Positions 7,734 to 16,999 are shown, counted from the stretch's first letter. The stretch: 64,000 nt of DNA from Chloroflexota bacterium (GCA_029262735.1 JAJCYY010000007.1:32550-96549); one strand, 5' to 3'. A program made the numbers and translations. The notes: generated by a model not told the origin, from the letters alone.

Positions 7734-9224
7734 ATGCCACGCCGAAAGAAGCTTCCTCCAATAGCTTTCATGAGTTATGTCCGACTTGATGACGAGCACG
7801 AAGATGGCCGCCTCACTCAGTTTCGAACGCGGCTTGCCGGAGAAGTGCGGATGCAGACCGGCCTTGACTTCCCGATCTTCCAGGACCGGAACGATATCAA
7901 GTGGGGTCAAAACTGGAAATCACGCATCGAGGAAGGCATAGATGCATCCACGTTTCTAATTCCTATAATCACGCCGAGTTTTTTTAACAGCGACGCGTGC
8001 AGGGAAGAGCTAGAGCGTTTTCAGGAGATCGAGACTGAACTTGGAAGGAACGACCTGATTCTCCCTATTTACTACGTTGATTGTCCTGTACTGAACAATG
8101 AGACATTACGCGCCAAAGACGAACTGGCTCAGCTGATAGCGACTCACCAACATACCGACTGGCGACCATATCGGTTTGAGCCGTTCACTTCTCCTCAGAT
8201 TGGCATGCAATTCGCGCAGATGGCTGTGCAGATTCGGGACACGCTGGGAACAAAAACAACAACTGCAAAATCGACTCGCAAACGAACGACCCGTAAACAT
8301 ATTGGGGACGGTCGGAGGGCCAGCACGGCTAAGCGACGAGATTCGATTGAACCAAGCTATCCACCGGAAGCGGAGGCCGACGTCGAACCAGAAGGCGGTG
8401 GAAGGGCGGAGCCGGCAAAATTGGTCGTTGATCAGATGCACCGTGGCGACTACGTGACCATCTCTGAAGCTATCGATGCGGCAAAACCAGGATACAAAAT
8501 CCTGGTCAGACCCGGTTTTTACCAGGAGGCGCTGGTGATCGACAAACCACTGGAGATCATCGGAGATGGCGAGTTGGACGAGATCGTAGTGGAGGCGAAA
8601 GATCAGAGCGCTGTGTTGTTCAAAACGACGATGGGGCGGATTAGCAACCTGACCCTGAGGACCATCGGTGACAAGGAGTTACTTGCAGTGAGTATCGGCT
8701 CCGGTCGCCTCTTACTTGATGGGTGCGATATCACATGTCGCGTAGTAGGGGGTGTGGCGATTCACAGCGGGGCCGATCCGCGGCTCCGTGGGAACCGAAT
8801 CCATGGTAACGGTGGTTCCGGCGTGTTTATCTATCCAAATGGACAGGGAACCCTCGAAGACAACGAAATTTTCTCGAACGCGGGCAATGGCGTTCTGATC
8901 AAATCAGGAGCTAATCCGACTGTCCGCCGGAATCGCGTTTACGAAGGCGAGAGTACTGGCATGTTCATTACCGGAGGTGGTCTAGGGATCATAGAAGACA
9001 ATGACATCTTCGAGAACAAGAACGCCGGTATTTCGGTCAGCGAAAAGGGTAATCCAACTGTGCGCCGAAATCGCATAACGAAAAACGGCTACCAAGCAGT
9101 GTGGGTTTTCGATGGAGGTGGAGGCACATTTGAGGACAACGATCTTCGTGACAACGAACGAGGCGCGTGGAAAATCTCCGGGGACAGCGAAGCTAACGTT
9201 GTACGCAATAACAACCAGGAGTGA
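7734..9224 (+). CDS. TIR domain fused to right-handed beta-helix repeats
   Basis: A 496-residue two-part protein. Residues 8-165 form a TIR domain: it opens with IAFMSYVRLDD, contains FPIFQDRNDI, and carries S86-x-x-C89-x-x-E92 (SDACREE), the arrangement that holds the catalytic Glu of NAD-cleaving TIR domains. A basic and then acidic low-complexity linker (about 172-228) follows. Residues 235-496 are NosD/CASH-type parallel beta-helix coils with repeated GxGVxI, NPTVRRNRI and GTxEDNDI units. There is no signal peptide or membrane segment. ATG 7734 is preferred over GTG 7728 because AAGGAG at 7723-7728 is correctly spaced. TIR proteins often act in immunity, but a role here is only inferred. 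Confidence 0.85.
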   Translation: MPRRKKLPPIAFMSYVRLDDEHEDGRLTQFRTRLAGEVRMQTGLDFPIFQDRNDIKWGQNWKSRIEEGIDASTFLIPIITPSFFNSDACREELERFQEIETELGRNDLILPIYYVDCPVLNNETLRAKDELAQLIATHQHTDWRPYRFEPFTSPQIGMQFAQMAVQIRDTLGTKTTTAKSTRKRTTRKHIGDGRRASTAKRRDSIEPSYPPEAEADVEPEGGGRAEPAKLVVDQMHRGDYVTISEAIDAAKPGYKILVRPGFYQEALVIDKPLEIIGDGELDEIVVEAKDQSAVLFKTTMGRISNLTLRTIGDKELLAVSIGSGRLLLDGCDITCRVVGGVAIHSGADPRLRGNRIHGNGGSGVFIYPNGQGTLEDNEIFSNAGNGVLIKSGANPTVRRNRVYEGESTGMFITGGGLGIIEDNDIFENKNAGISVSEKGNPTVRRNRITKNGYQAVWVFDGGGGTFEDNDLRDNERGAWKISGDSEANVVRNNNQE

Positions 9225-9294
9225 TGGACGGCTTGGCCCGCTGCAGACCCTGCTCGACACCCATTCTCAGTAGCTACCTTGCCTCCCACTCTTT

Positions 9295-10731
9295 TCAACT
9301 CACAGCCGGCCTCTGCCCTGTCCACGGCCTTGCCTGCTCGAACGCTCTTGCGGCCTGCATTACCAGCGCATCCTGGTCCAGGTCGGCCACGATCTGCAGG
9401 CCCACGGGCATGTCGCCCTCGCCGAAACCACACGGCACAGAGGCCGACGGATTCCACGAAATGTTGAACGCCATGGTGAACGGAATCGCTCCGTAGCTAA
9501 TTCCTGCGTACTGGCCCTCGCTCGCCTCGTTCCCGATCTGTGCGGGCGGCGTCAGGTGCGGCCATGCCGTCGCAGCTGCGGTCGGAGTAAGTAGCAGGTC
9601 GTACTTGCTGAAGTACTCTTTCATCTGGATTCGCATCGCCTCAGCCTGGCGCAAGGCCAATGAGTAGTCGGCTCCTGAGACCGTTCTGCCGTGCTCGATC
9701 ATCTCGATCGTGTAGTCCATGAGCCGTCCAGGGTTCTGCTCGTCCAGTTCCCCGTACATCGCCACCTGGCCCGCCGTCCAGACCTCCCACCAGTACTCCC
9801 GCGGCGCAGGGTCCATAACGAGGTCCACCTGTTCGACGGTTGCGCCGAGCTCTTCGAAGGCTTTCGCCCCTTCGTCTACCTTCTCTCGCACGTCATCGTT
9901 CAGGGAGGCGAAGCCGAGGGTGTGCGAGACGCCGATGCGCATGCCCTTAACACCGTTCTCAAAAGACGCCAGGTAGTCGGGTGGCGGCGATTGCAGTGAA
10001 CCGGGGTCGCGTTTGTCGAAGCCGGATAGTGCCTGCAGCAAGATGGCGCTGTCGCGGACGTCGTTCGACATCGGGCCGCTGGAGCTTGTCGCGTTGTATG
10101 CGGGGTTGGACCGGCCACCGTAGCGAGGGATTCGTCCCTGTGTCGGCTTGTGCCCGAATATTCCGCAGAACCCGGCGGGAAGTCTGACCGACCCACCACC
10201 GTCGGTGCCGGTGGCGATCGAGCACATTCCAGATGCGACGCTGGCGGCCGCTCCGCCTGAGGATCCGCCGGGCATCCGGCTCACGTCCCACGGGTTGTTG
10301 CAGGCTGGAAAAAACTTTGTGTAGGTCTCCTCCCGGTTGCCGAACTCCGGAGTGTTCGTCTTGCCGAGAATCACCGCACCGGACTTGCGAACCCGTTCCA
10401 CAACTGATGAGTCGAAATCGGGGATCCAGTCCTTGAACAAGTCGCTGCCCAGTGTTGTCTTCAACCCGGCCGTGACTTCGAGGTCTTTTATGGATATCGG
10501 CACGCCGTGAAGCGGTCCGAGGGTCTGGCCCTGCGCCAGGGCGGCGTCTGCTTCTTTCGCACGGGCCAACGCGCCTTCTTCGTCGAGAGTGATGAAGGCG
10601 TTGAGTTGTGGGTCGAGTTCACGGATGCGCCGAAACGATGCGTTTACCAGTTCGACAGAGCTGATCTTTTTGTCCACCTGCATGGCGAGCTGTTCGTGGG
10701 CTGGCAGAAACATGAGATCGCGGTCGTTCAT
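9295..10731 (-). CDS. Amidase signature family amidohydrolase
   Basis: A 478-residue enzyme of the amidase signature family (as in GatA and fatty-acid amide hydrolases). The Ser-cisSer-Lys triad is visible: Lys in GVPISIKDLE, and the Gly/Ser-rich MPGGSSGGAAASVASG with the nucleophile in GTDGGGSVRLPA. The length fits the family. GatB and GatC are not next to it, and the C-terminal half is unlike GatA, so a stand-alone amidase acting on small amides is more likely than a tRNA amidotransferase subunit. It is convergent with the TIR gene and divergent from the EamA transporter. Confidence 0.88.
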   Translation of the reverse strand: MNDRDLMFLPAHEQLAMQVDKKISSVELVNASFRRIRELDPQLNAFITLDEEGALARAKEADAALAQGQTLGPLHGVPISIKDLEVTAGLKTTLGSDLFKDWIPDFDSSVVERVRKSGAVILGKTNTPEFGNREETYTKFFPACNNPWDVSRMPGGSSGGAAASVASGMCSIATGTDGGGSVRLPAGFCGIFGHKPTQGRIPRYGGRSNPAYNATSSSGPMSNDVRDSAILLQALSGFDKRDPGSLQSPPPDYLASFENGVKGMRIGVSHTLGFASLNDDVREKVDEGAKAFEELGATVEQVDLVMDPAPREYWWEVWTAGQVAMYGELDEQNPGRLMDYTIEMIEHGRTVSGADYSLALRQAEAMRIQMKEYFSKYDLLLTPTAAATAWPHLTPPAQIGNEASEGQYAGISYGAIPFTMAFNISWNPSASVPCGFGEGDMPVGLQIVADLDQDALVMQAARAFEQARPWTGQRPAVS

Positions 10732-10820
10732 CGGGGATTCTCGCTTGGCTAGATGAAACAGGAGCTGGCAGGCAAGAGATTAGCAGGAGGCGGTAGGTTT
10801 CGCGGAGCCATGCAGTCGGC

Positions 10821-10862
10821 GACGGGCGACGGGCGACGGGCGACGGGCGACGGGCGACGGGC
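10821..10862. repeat. Six tandem copies of a 7-bp repeat (GACGGGC)
   Basis: Six perfect head-to-tail copies of GACGGGC lie between the divergent amidase and EamA-transporter genes, 21 bp before the likely TTG start of the transporter. A 7-bp unit in a promoter region could vary in copy number by slippage. Confidence 0.9.
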
Positions 10863-10882
10863 GAGAAGAATAAACTAGGCGC

Positions 10883-11833
10883 TTGCCTCCCGCCGACATC
10901 CCTCCATCTGCACCTCTTGAACCGGTCGCGCCTGGTGAATTCGCGGGTGAAGTGAAGCGCGTTCGCAAGCCGCTAACACTTCCCGCGGCCATCATGGCGC
11001 TGCTTCTTTCGACGATGTGGGCAGGCAATCCGGTCGCCAACAAGGCGGGTCTGGAAGATGCAGGACCGCTGCGGCTCGGCTACCTGCGCTTCATCCTGGG
11101 CGGGCTGGTGGTAATCGTCTACAGCCTGTCGACCCGGCAGGATCTGCGGGTCTACCGGTTCGAAGTGCTGCCGATGATACTTCTCGGCGTGCTGTTCTCG
11201 GTGCAGCTGGCGTTCATGAACGTTGGGCAGGACTTCACGACGGCCGGGCACGCCGTGATCGTGACGACGACGTTCCCGTTGTGGACGGCTGTGTTCGCGC
11301 ACTTCTTCGTGCCGGGCGACAGGATGAACCGCAGGCGGTCGCTCGGAACGCTGGTCGCTTACAGCGGCGTCGTTGCGGTATTTGCCAGAAGCCTGTCACT
11401 GGGCGGAGATTTCATCATCGGCGATCTCCTGCTATTGGGATCGGCGATCTTGCTCGGCGCGCGGCAGGTCTACATATCGCAGGCCGCGCAAGGGGTGCCG
11501 CAGCACAAGCTGCTGATGTCGCAGTCGGTGTTCGGCATCACAAGTTTTGTGATTGCGAGCTTCATTTTCGAGGCGGGCGACCCGTGGGAGTTGACGACGA
11601 AGCTGACGCTTGCGCTGCTGTACACAGGTGTGCTGATAGCAGGGTTCGGATTCCTGGGCCAGACGTACCTGTTGAAGAACTATCTGCCGTCACGAGTTAC
11701 GGTGATCTCGCTCAGCCAGCCGATCTTCGGTGTGCTGTTCAGCTGGTGGATCCTGGGCGAGTCGATAGGCCCGGAGCTGTACGCAGGGGCAGCGTTGGTG
11801 GTGGTGGGAAGCTGGCTGGCGCAGCGGGGTTGA
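10883..11833 (+). CDS. EamA/DMT-superfamily membrane transporter
   Basis: A 316-residue integral membrane protein with about ten hydrophobic helices in two EamA repeats. The first begins at PAAIMALLLSTMWAGNPVANK and the second at FIIGDLLLLGSAILLGARQVY. The second repeat ends with the typical LSQPIFGVLFSWWILGE. It is probably a drug/metabolite exporter of the inner membrane, with unknown substrate. The start is uncertain: TTG at 10883 gives a Pro-rich cytosolic tail, and GTG at 10952 would start just before a basic MKRVRKPL segment. The 7-bp tandem repeats lie directly upstream. Confidence 0.85.
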   Translation: MPPADIPPSAPLEPVAPGEFAGEVKRVRKPLTLPAAIMALLLSTMWAGNPVANKAGLEDAGPLRLGYLRFILGGLVVIVYSLSTRQDLRVYRFEVLPMILLGVLFSVQLAFMNVGQDFTTAGHAVIVTTTFPLWTAVFAHFFVPGDRMNRRRSLGTLVAYSGVVAVFARSLSLGGDFIIGDLLLLGSAILLGARQVYISQAAQGVPQHKLLMSQSVFGITSFVIASFIFEAGDPWELTTKLTLALLYTGVLIAGFGFLGQTYLLKNYLPSRVTVISLSQPIFGVLFSWWILGESIGPELYAGAALVVVGSWLAQRG

Positions 11834-11904
11834 GTGGGCGTTTGGACAGCGAATGTTGAGTTGGTTTTCGCGTGTGTCGATACAGACCTCACCAGGGGTG
11901 AATC

Positions 11905-12621
11905 ATGTCAGTATTTGTTCTTGTTCACGGTGCGTGGCACGGAGGATGGTGCTGGGACAGGGTCCGGCCGCTACTCGAATCTGAAGGTCACCGAGTTTTC
12001 ACTCCGACGCTAACCGGGCTTGCTGAGCGCGCTCACCTGCTGACGCGTGACGTCAACCTGTCGACGCACATCCGGGACGTTGTCGACCTGATAGTGGACG
12101 AGGACCTTCACGATGTCGTCCTGGTCGGCCACAGCTATGCCGGACAGGTGATTTCTGGCGTTGTGAGACACGTCAGAGACCGGTTGCGGCACGTTGCGTA
12201 CCTCGATGCGAACTTTCCGCTGGATGGAGAGACGGGTCTCGAGGCAGGTTTGGCATATGACCTGAAAACCTGGGCTGATCAAGGTGGAGACGGGTGGCGA
12301 ATTCCGGTGCCTAAGCCTGTGAAAGGGAGCTTAATGGGTGTCGCCGAACCTTCAGATGTGCAGTGGCTTCTCACGCGTCTTACGGATCATCCACTGGCCA
12401 CATTTGAAGAGCAGGTTAGCCTGGACCCCGACGATCCGTTTCCGATTCCGGGGTCGTATATTCGCTGCACCACCCGAGGGATGAGGCGGGCGGGCCCAGA
12501 ACGGAACGCCGAGCGGGTACAGAGGATGGGCTGGCCTGTGATGGAGATCGAGACGGGCCACGACGTGATGATCACCGAGCCGGAACGGACCGCGGAGTTT
12601 TTGCTCCAAGCAGCAAGTTGA
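11905..12621 (+). CDS. Alpha/beta-fold hydrolase
   Basis: A 238-residue alpha/beta hydrolase. The oxyanion-hole motif VLVHGAWHGGWCW is at the N-terminus. The nucleophile elbow is GHSYAG, the acid probably falls in the second half, and the catalytic His is likely in the IETGHDVMITEPE segment. This resembles the plant methylesterase/hydroxynitrile lyase-like group of bacterial esterases. It follows the EamA gene by 71 bp on the same strand. ATG at 11905 has GGGG seven bases upstream. Confidence 0.85.
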   Translation: MSVFVLVHGAWHGGWCWDRVRPLLESEGHRVFTPTLTGLAERAHLLTRDVNLSTHIRDVVDLIVDEDLHDVVLVGHSYAGQVISGVVRHVRDRLRHVAYLDANFPLDGETGLEAGLAYDLKTWADQGGDGWRIPVPKPVKGSLMGVAEPSDVQWLLTRLTDHPLATFEEQVSLDPDDPFPIPGSYIRCTTRGMRRAGPERNAERVQRMGWPVMEIETGHDVMITEPERTAEFLLQAAS

Positions 12622-12697
12622 ACGGTCCGCACGTCGTAATTTGACGGATCTCGTCACCTCACACGGCCCATCTTCTCCACCAACTGCCATCCACCTG

Positions 12698-12726
12698 TTG
12701 ACACTTCGCCTGCCTGTTCCTAGAAT
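12698..12726 (+). promoter_or_regulatory. Sigma-70-type promoter of groES-groEL
   Basis: TTGACA at 12698-12703 and TAGAAT at 12721-12726 are separated by exactly 17 bp. Transcription should start near 12733, just before the CIRCE-like element. It is the best promoter match I see in the window. Confidence 0.85.
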
Positions 12727-12736
12727 TCGTCGCTGT

Positions 12737-12763
12737 CTGGCACTCGCGCGCGTCGACTGCCAA
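12737..12763 (+). promoter_or_regulatory. CIRCE-like operator (HrcA site) for groESL
   Basis: CTGGCACTC, nine bases, then GACTGCCAA: the same 9-9-9 layout as the consensus TTAGCACTC-N9-GAGTGCTAA, with two mismatches in each arm. The arms pair at 7 of 9 positions. It starts about ten bases after the promoter -10 box, which is the normal place for HrcA repression of groESL. hrcA itself is not in the window. Confidence 0.72.
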
Positions 12764-13090
12764 CACATTTTGGTGCTAAAACTTTCGCGGTGGGCTGCTG
12801 GCGGCATGACCGGATTGCAGAGCCGTTTGCAGTTGACACACCCTTGGAGTTGAGCCTCTGGAAGGCCGGTAGAAACCCCGGCATTGAGGCTGCTAACCGT
12901 CGACGCTACATTTGCCAGTGTGGCTTGTGTCCCTGCTTTCAGGTCTGTCCGGATCTGAAGACCCTGTTAGGTAACAGGTTCCTCTGTAGGGACGCGGCAG
13001 AGAGTGTCGTTTCGGAACGACCGGCTAAGCCGGTCTGTTCGAGCGGCATTGAAGTGAAGACCGGATTGGAAACGATTTCGACCAGAACTA
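12764..13090 (+). promoter_or_regulatory. Long structured 5' leader of groES-groEL mRNA
   Basis: About 370 nt separate the predicted transcription start from the groES start codon, far more than usual. Three hairpins are visible. The first, at 12853-12890, has GCCTC/GAGGC outer and GCCGG/CCGGC inner stems. The second is CCTGTTA-GG-TAACAGG at 12963-12978. The third is a perfect GACCGGC-TAA-GCCGGTC at 13019-13035. No known riboswitch class is recognised. An open frame (12790-13122) runs through the region but overlaps groES and has no family features. Confidence 0.5.
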
Positions 13091-13106
13091 GAAGGAGATT
13101 TGTGCA

Positions 13107-13403
13107 GTGGCTCTTAATCTGAAGCCCCTGGCAGACCGAGTGGTGATTGAGCCGCTGGACGATGAGGCTTCAACAAGCCCCGGCGGCATCATCATTCCGG
13201 ACACTGCCAAAGAGAAGCCCCAGGCTGGCAAGGTGGTCGCGGCAGGCCCCGGCCGGACCACGGATACCGGCCAGCTCATCAAGCTCGATGTCAAAAAGGG
13301 CGACACGGTCGTCTATTCGAAGTACGCAGGCACCGAGTACGCCGTTGGCGGAACCGAGTACCTGATCCTACGAGAGAGCGACATCCTCGCAGTCATCGGC
13401 TAG
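13107..13403 (+). CDS. groS: Co-chaperonin GroES
   Basis: The 98-residue GroES/HSP10 subunit, which forms the heptameric lid on the GroEL ring. It has the N-terminal [16 protein letters not shown], the mobile loop [16 protein letters not shown] and the typical [14 protein letters not shown] core. Length is normal. The start is GTG at 13107, supported by GAAGGAG at 13091-13097. It is the first gene of the groES-groEL operon under the promoter and CIRCE-like element upstream. Confidence 0.98.
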   Translation: MALNLKPLADRVVIEPLDDEASTSPGGIIIPDTAKEKPQAGKVVAAGPGRTTDTGQLIKLDVKKGDTVVYSKYAGTEYAVGGTEYLILRESDILAVIG

Positions 13404-13468
13404 AACTCTGCCTCGACAAGAGGCACTAGCCGGATCGCAAACATTGGCGTCATTAAACGGAGAAAGAA

Positions 13469-15097
13469 ATGCCAGCAAAGGATCTAAAGTTCAGCGAGGA
13501 TGCTCGAACCCGCCTCAAGGCAGGTATCGATGTCCTGGCCAACACCCTCAAGGTGACTCTCGGCCCGCGTGGCCGGAACATCATCGTTGACAAGAAGTTC
13601 GGCCCCCCGCAGGTCAACTCGGACGGCGTGACCATCGCCAAGGAGATCGACCTCGAGGACCCGTTCGAGAACATGGGAGCACAGCTCCTGAAGGAAGCGT
13701 CCAAGAAGACGAACGACGATGCAGGTGACGGCACCACGACCTCAACCGTACTGGCCCAGGCCATTATTGGTGAGGGCTTCAAGAACGTGGCGGCTGGAGC
13801 CGACCCAATGGCGTTGAAGCGCGGCATGGAGAAGGCGATGGAGACGGTCCGCGCCTCTATCAAGAAACAGTCCACCGCCGTCAAAGGCTCCGAGCAGATC
13901 TCAAACGTCGCGGTCGGTTCCGCTCATGACGACGAGATGGGCACCCTGATCGCTGGCGTGATGGAGAAGGTTGGCAAGGACGGCGTGATCACCGTCGACG
14001 AGTCAAAGTCTCTGTCTTACGAGACCGACTACGTTGAAGGAATGCAGTTCGACCGCGGCTTCCTTTCACCTTACTTTGTGACGAATGCGGACAGTCAGGA
14101 AGCACAGCTTGAGAACCCGTACGTGCTGATCACGGACGGAAAGGTCTCGGCCGTTGCCGATCTTCTGCCTGTTCTGGAGAAGGTTCTCCAGTCCAAGCGG
14201 CCTCTGCTGCTGATTGCTGAGGATGTTGAGGGCGAGGCTCTCGCGACTCTGGTGGTCAACAAGCTGCGAGGGACGCTGAACATCGCCGCCGTCAAGGCGC
14301 CTGGTTTCGGTGATCGCCGCAAGGCCATGTTGCAGGACATCGCCATCCTGACCGGTGCGAGCGTTATCTCAGAAGAGACCGGCCGCAAGCTGGACTCGGC
14401 TGCCCTAGATGATCTCGGTACCTGTGACCGCGTTGTGGTGAAGAAGGAAGACACCACGGTTGTCGGCGGCACGGGCTCCAAGAGCGCCATCCAGGGCCGG
14501 ATGAAGGAGATTCAGACACAGGTTGATGAGACGACGTCTGACTACGACCGCGAGAAGCTGCAGGAACGGCTGGCGAAGCTTTCCGGCGGTGTTGCGATCA
14601 TCCGAGTCGGCGCTGCGACTGAGATCGAGATGAAGGAGAAGAAGCAGCGTGTTGAGGACGCTCTGTCCGCCACGCGCGCTGCCGTTGAAGAGGGAATTGT
14701 CCCGGGTGGCGGCACAGTCCTGATCAGGGCTTCCGATGCACTTGCCAAGCTTGCGTTGGATAACAATGACGAGCAGACCGGTGTGGAGATTCTCCGCAAG
14801 TCCTTGCTCGCTCCGATCCGCATCATCGCAGCCAACTCCGGCTTCGAGGGCGCAGTGATCCTGGAGAAGGTTTCCGAGAGCAAGAAGAAGAACTTCGGGT
14901 TCGACGCCGGAGTCGGCGAGTTCGGTGACATGCTCGAGATGGGCATCATCGACCCGGCAAAGGTGACGCGGGCCGCTGTCGAGAATGCGGTTTCGGTCGC
15001 TGGCATGATCCTGACTACGGAGGCTCTGATTACTGAGCAGCCGGAGAAGGAGATGGCCGGACCGCCAATGCCTCCGGGCGGCGGGATGGACTTCTAA
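13469..15097 (+). CDS. groL: Chaperonin GroEL
   Basis: The 542-residue 60-kDa chaperonin that folds proteins in the cytosol with GroES. It has the ATP-binding [22 protein letters not shown] and the catalytic-region [14 protein letters not shown]. Apical-domain residues follow, with VVGGTGSK and [12 protein letters not shown] in the second intermediate and equatorial regions. The C-terminus is a glycine/methionine tail [15 protein letters not shown] upstream of ATG 13469 is the ribosome binding site. It is 65 bp from groES and is followed by a strong terminator. It is the only copy in the window. Confidence 0.99.
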   Translation: MPAKDLKFSEDARTRLKAGIDVLANTLKVTLGPRGRNIIVDKKFGPPQVNSDGVTIAKEIDLEDPFENMGAQLLKEASKKTNDDAGDGTTTSTVLAQAIIGEGFKNVAAGADPMALKRGMEKAMETVRASIKKQSTAVKGSEQISNVAVGSAHDDEMGTLIAGVMEKVGKDGVITVDESKSLSYETDYVEGMQFDRGFLSPYFVTNADSQEAQLENPYVLITDGKVSAVADLLPVLEKVLQSKRPLLLIAEDVEGEALATLVVNKLRGTLNIAAVKAPGFGDRRKAMLQDIAILTGASVISEETGRKLDSAALDDLGTCDRVVVKKEDTTVVGGTGSKSAIQGRMKEIQTQVDETTSDYDREKLQERLAKLSGGVAIIRVGAATEIEMKEKKQRVEDALSATRAAVEEGIVPGGGTVLIRASDALAKLALDNNDEQTGVEILRKSLLAPIRIIAANSGFEGAVILEKVSESKKKNFGFDAGVGEFGDMLEMGIIDPAKVTRAAVENAVSVAGMILTTEALITEQPEKEMAGPPMPPGGGMDF

Positions 15098-15144
15098 GGA
15101 CGCTCAAGCGGCTGTGGCCGCAAAGTGTTTTATCAGAACATCAG

Positions 15145-15181
15145 AAACCGGCCGGGTGCGAATCCCGGCCGGTTTTCTTTT
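15145..15181 (+). terminator. Rho-independent terminator of groES-groEL
   Basis: A perfect 12-bp stem (AAACCGGCCGGG with CCCGGCCGGTTT), a 7-nt loop TGCGAAT, then TCTTTT. It lies 47 bp after the groEL stop codon. Confidence 0.92.
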
Positions 15182-15450
15182 GCCCGGCGAATAAGCCGAC
15201 GGGAGCCGACTGTTCTGTTCCTGATGATCGAGTCTTTCGTCGCTTGCTTGAACCGAATAGCGGACGCGTCTGCGTTATGTCAAGAAAAGACCTTGTCGCA
15301 CGTCGTTTTCGTATACATGGGGCACACAGAGAATCATGCTGTGACAGGCACACTTGACGAATATTAGTGACCGGGAGCATGATTTCGTCGGCCAATAGTT
15401 GTAAAATGATGCGTGCCCGATTTTCGGATGGTCACGGTAGTCACAAAGCA

Positions 15451-16356
15451 ATGAATGCGTCACTGATCAGATTCTTCCGCAATTCCGGTCATAGCACCCG
15501 GTTTTTTGCGACGCGCGAAGTTCTGATTCTATTCAGCACCTACCTCGTCTACTCGATCTCCAAGAACCTGATCGACTCGACACCTATTCTCCAGGCGTTC
15601 AGCAACGCGTGGTCACTGGTTGCGCTGGAAAAGCAACTTGGCATCGCTCACGAAGCCACTATCCAGGTCTGGGCGAGCCTCTATTCGACCGGGTTCCTGC
15701 ACTTCCTAGCATATTTCTACTCCGTTGGCCTCTGGGTGGCGCTGCTTGGATCGGCTGCGTTCCTGTTCATTCGCAACCGCCGTCTGTACTGGTCGATGCG
15801 GAACATGTACCTGCTGACGATGATCCTGGCTGTGATCATCTTTGCCGTTTACCCGCTGGCTCCGCCGCGTATGCTGCCCGGTTACGGCATGGCGGATGTG
15901 GCCAGCATGCTGGGGCTGCTCCCGAAAGAAGGCTCACGCTCGTTCTTTGGATACAACGAGTTCGCGGCAATGCCGAGTTTGCACATCGCATGGTCTTCGC
16001 TGATCGCGCTTGCATGGTTCAAGCTCGGATGGAAGTGGGGCAAGGTGGTGAGCGTCATCTACTTCTCGCTCATGACGCTTGCTGTCATCGCAACGGCCAA
16101 TCACTACGTGCTTGATGTCGTGGCGGGTGTGCTGCTGCTGTTGTTCGTGATGTGGCTTGTGGGTCTTCCGGCGAGCGTCAAGAAGATGCTTGAGTACAGG
16201 GATTTGAAGGATCTGCGTGACCAGATGTTGAGCTGGCCGCATCAGTTTCCGGAGAGCGGATTCCGCATGGGCTACCACCGCAAGATCGACCCGGTCACGG
16301 TTCCTGTTGACCGAGGGGCGCCGGTGCACGATATCGCCTGGCGGATCGTGAACTAG
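15451..16356 (+). CDS. PAP2-superfamily integral membrane phosphatase/transferase
   Basis: A polytopic membrane protein with about six hydrophobic helices. The PAP2 signature is present as MPSLHIAWSS (about residue 174, with the catalytic His) and ATANHYVLDVVAG (second His and Asp). The first motif appears as LAPPRML rather than the usual KxxxxxxRP, as in the inositolphosphotransferase-like (AUR1/Ipt1) branch. The likely role is lipid-head-group phosphatase or transferase at the membrane, with the substrate unknown. An open frame extends to GTG 15367 and ATG 15379, but those 28 extra residues look unconserved, so I chose the ATG at 15451. Two ATGs at 15406-15411 are also possible. Confidence 0.8.
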   Translation: MNASLIRFFRNSGHSTRFFATREVLILFSTYLVYSISKNLIDSTPILQAFSNAWSLVALEKQLGIAHEATIQVWASLYSTGFLHFLAYFYSVGLWVALLGSAAFLFIRNRRLYWSMRNMYLLTMILAVIIFAVYPLAPPRMLPGYGMADVASMLGLLPKEGSRSFFGYNEFAAMPSLHIAWSSLIALAWFKLGWKWGKVVSVIYFSLMTLAVIATANHYVLDVVAGVLLLLFVMWLVGLPASVKKMLEYRDLKDLRDQMLSWPHQFPESGFRMGYHRKIDPVTVPVDRGAPVHDIAWRIVN

Positions 16357-16999
16357 CGGGTCAATTCTCCTTACCTCATCTCGGATACCCGCTGTACGGG
16401 CAGGCACTAAAAAAATGTGCGTCGGCCGATCTCAATCGCAATCGCAATCTGATAGGGGCGCTGCTTGCCGCGCCCGTTAACGGCTTCGCCGTTACGACGA
16501 CTCACCCGCTAATTCTCTCCAGATTGGGAGGGAGACGTTTGCCGTTTTGAGCTTCATCCTGAGCCAGTCGAAGGGTTGATTCAGAATCTCTCGGGTGTCC
16601 ATAGATGAGCGGTGTGGTGGTTCGGTGAATGCTCGAATAGACAACCGTAATCCAATGCCCGGTAAGATCCCTCCGCTGCGGTCGGGATGACAAGTTTTGA
16701 CAAGTTCAGAACGACCATTCTCAAAAATACTCGAAACTTCTCCCCTACACGGCAGCGAGTTGCCTGGTACTGCCGTTGTGTACCGGTTGCATCCAGCCTG
16801 TGTGAGTGACAACCGTCTCATCCGATCGGTTGGGCCATTGTTAAACTGGCCTCGCACGGGCGCTACGTGAAGCGCGTAACGTGCCCATGCGTTTGGCCCA
16901 ATCGTTGCGGCAATAGACCGCACCTGGCTCCAATCAACCCGGCAAGACAAGACCTTCAACAGCGCCCCAGGGTCAGCGCCAGGGCATCGAGAACCCGCA
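16357..16999. other. Intergenic region with a hairpin and interspersed-repeat fragments
   Basis: No gene is recognised in these 643 bp. A perfect hairpin TAACGGC-TTC-GCCGTTA lies at 16478-16494. A copy of the interspersed repeat (GATTCAGAATCTCTC core) is at 16578-16600, and a related GATCCCTCCGCTGCGGTCGGGATGAC segment is at about 16667-16692. Minus-strand open frames here (for example 16492-17181) overlap the nuclease gene and show no family features. Confidence 0.6.
16578..16600. repeat. Interspersed repeat A, copy 1 (partial)
   Basis: GATTCAGAATCTCTCGGGTG followed by TCC. It differs at two positions from 49302-49324. It belongs to the short repeat family also seen near 46654 and 49287. Confidence 0.65.

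Noticed and set aside
11017..11859. Plus-strand open frame of 280 codons overlapping the EamA transporter
   Set aside because: Alternative frame of a gene whose true frame has repeated EamA motifs and hydrophobic helices.
12790..13122. Cys-containing 110-codon frame in the groESL leader
   Set aside because: It overlaps the groES start, has no ribosome binding site, and the region is better explained as structured mRNA leader.
15145..15181. T-arm-like sequence (CCGGG, loop TGCGAAT, CCCGG) suggesting a tRNA
   Set aside because: There is no acceptor, D or anticodon arm around it; a perfect 12-bp stem with T-run after groEL is a terminator.
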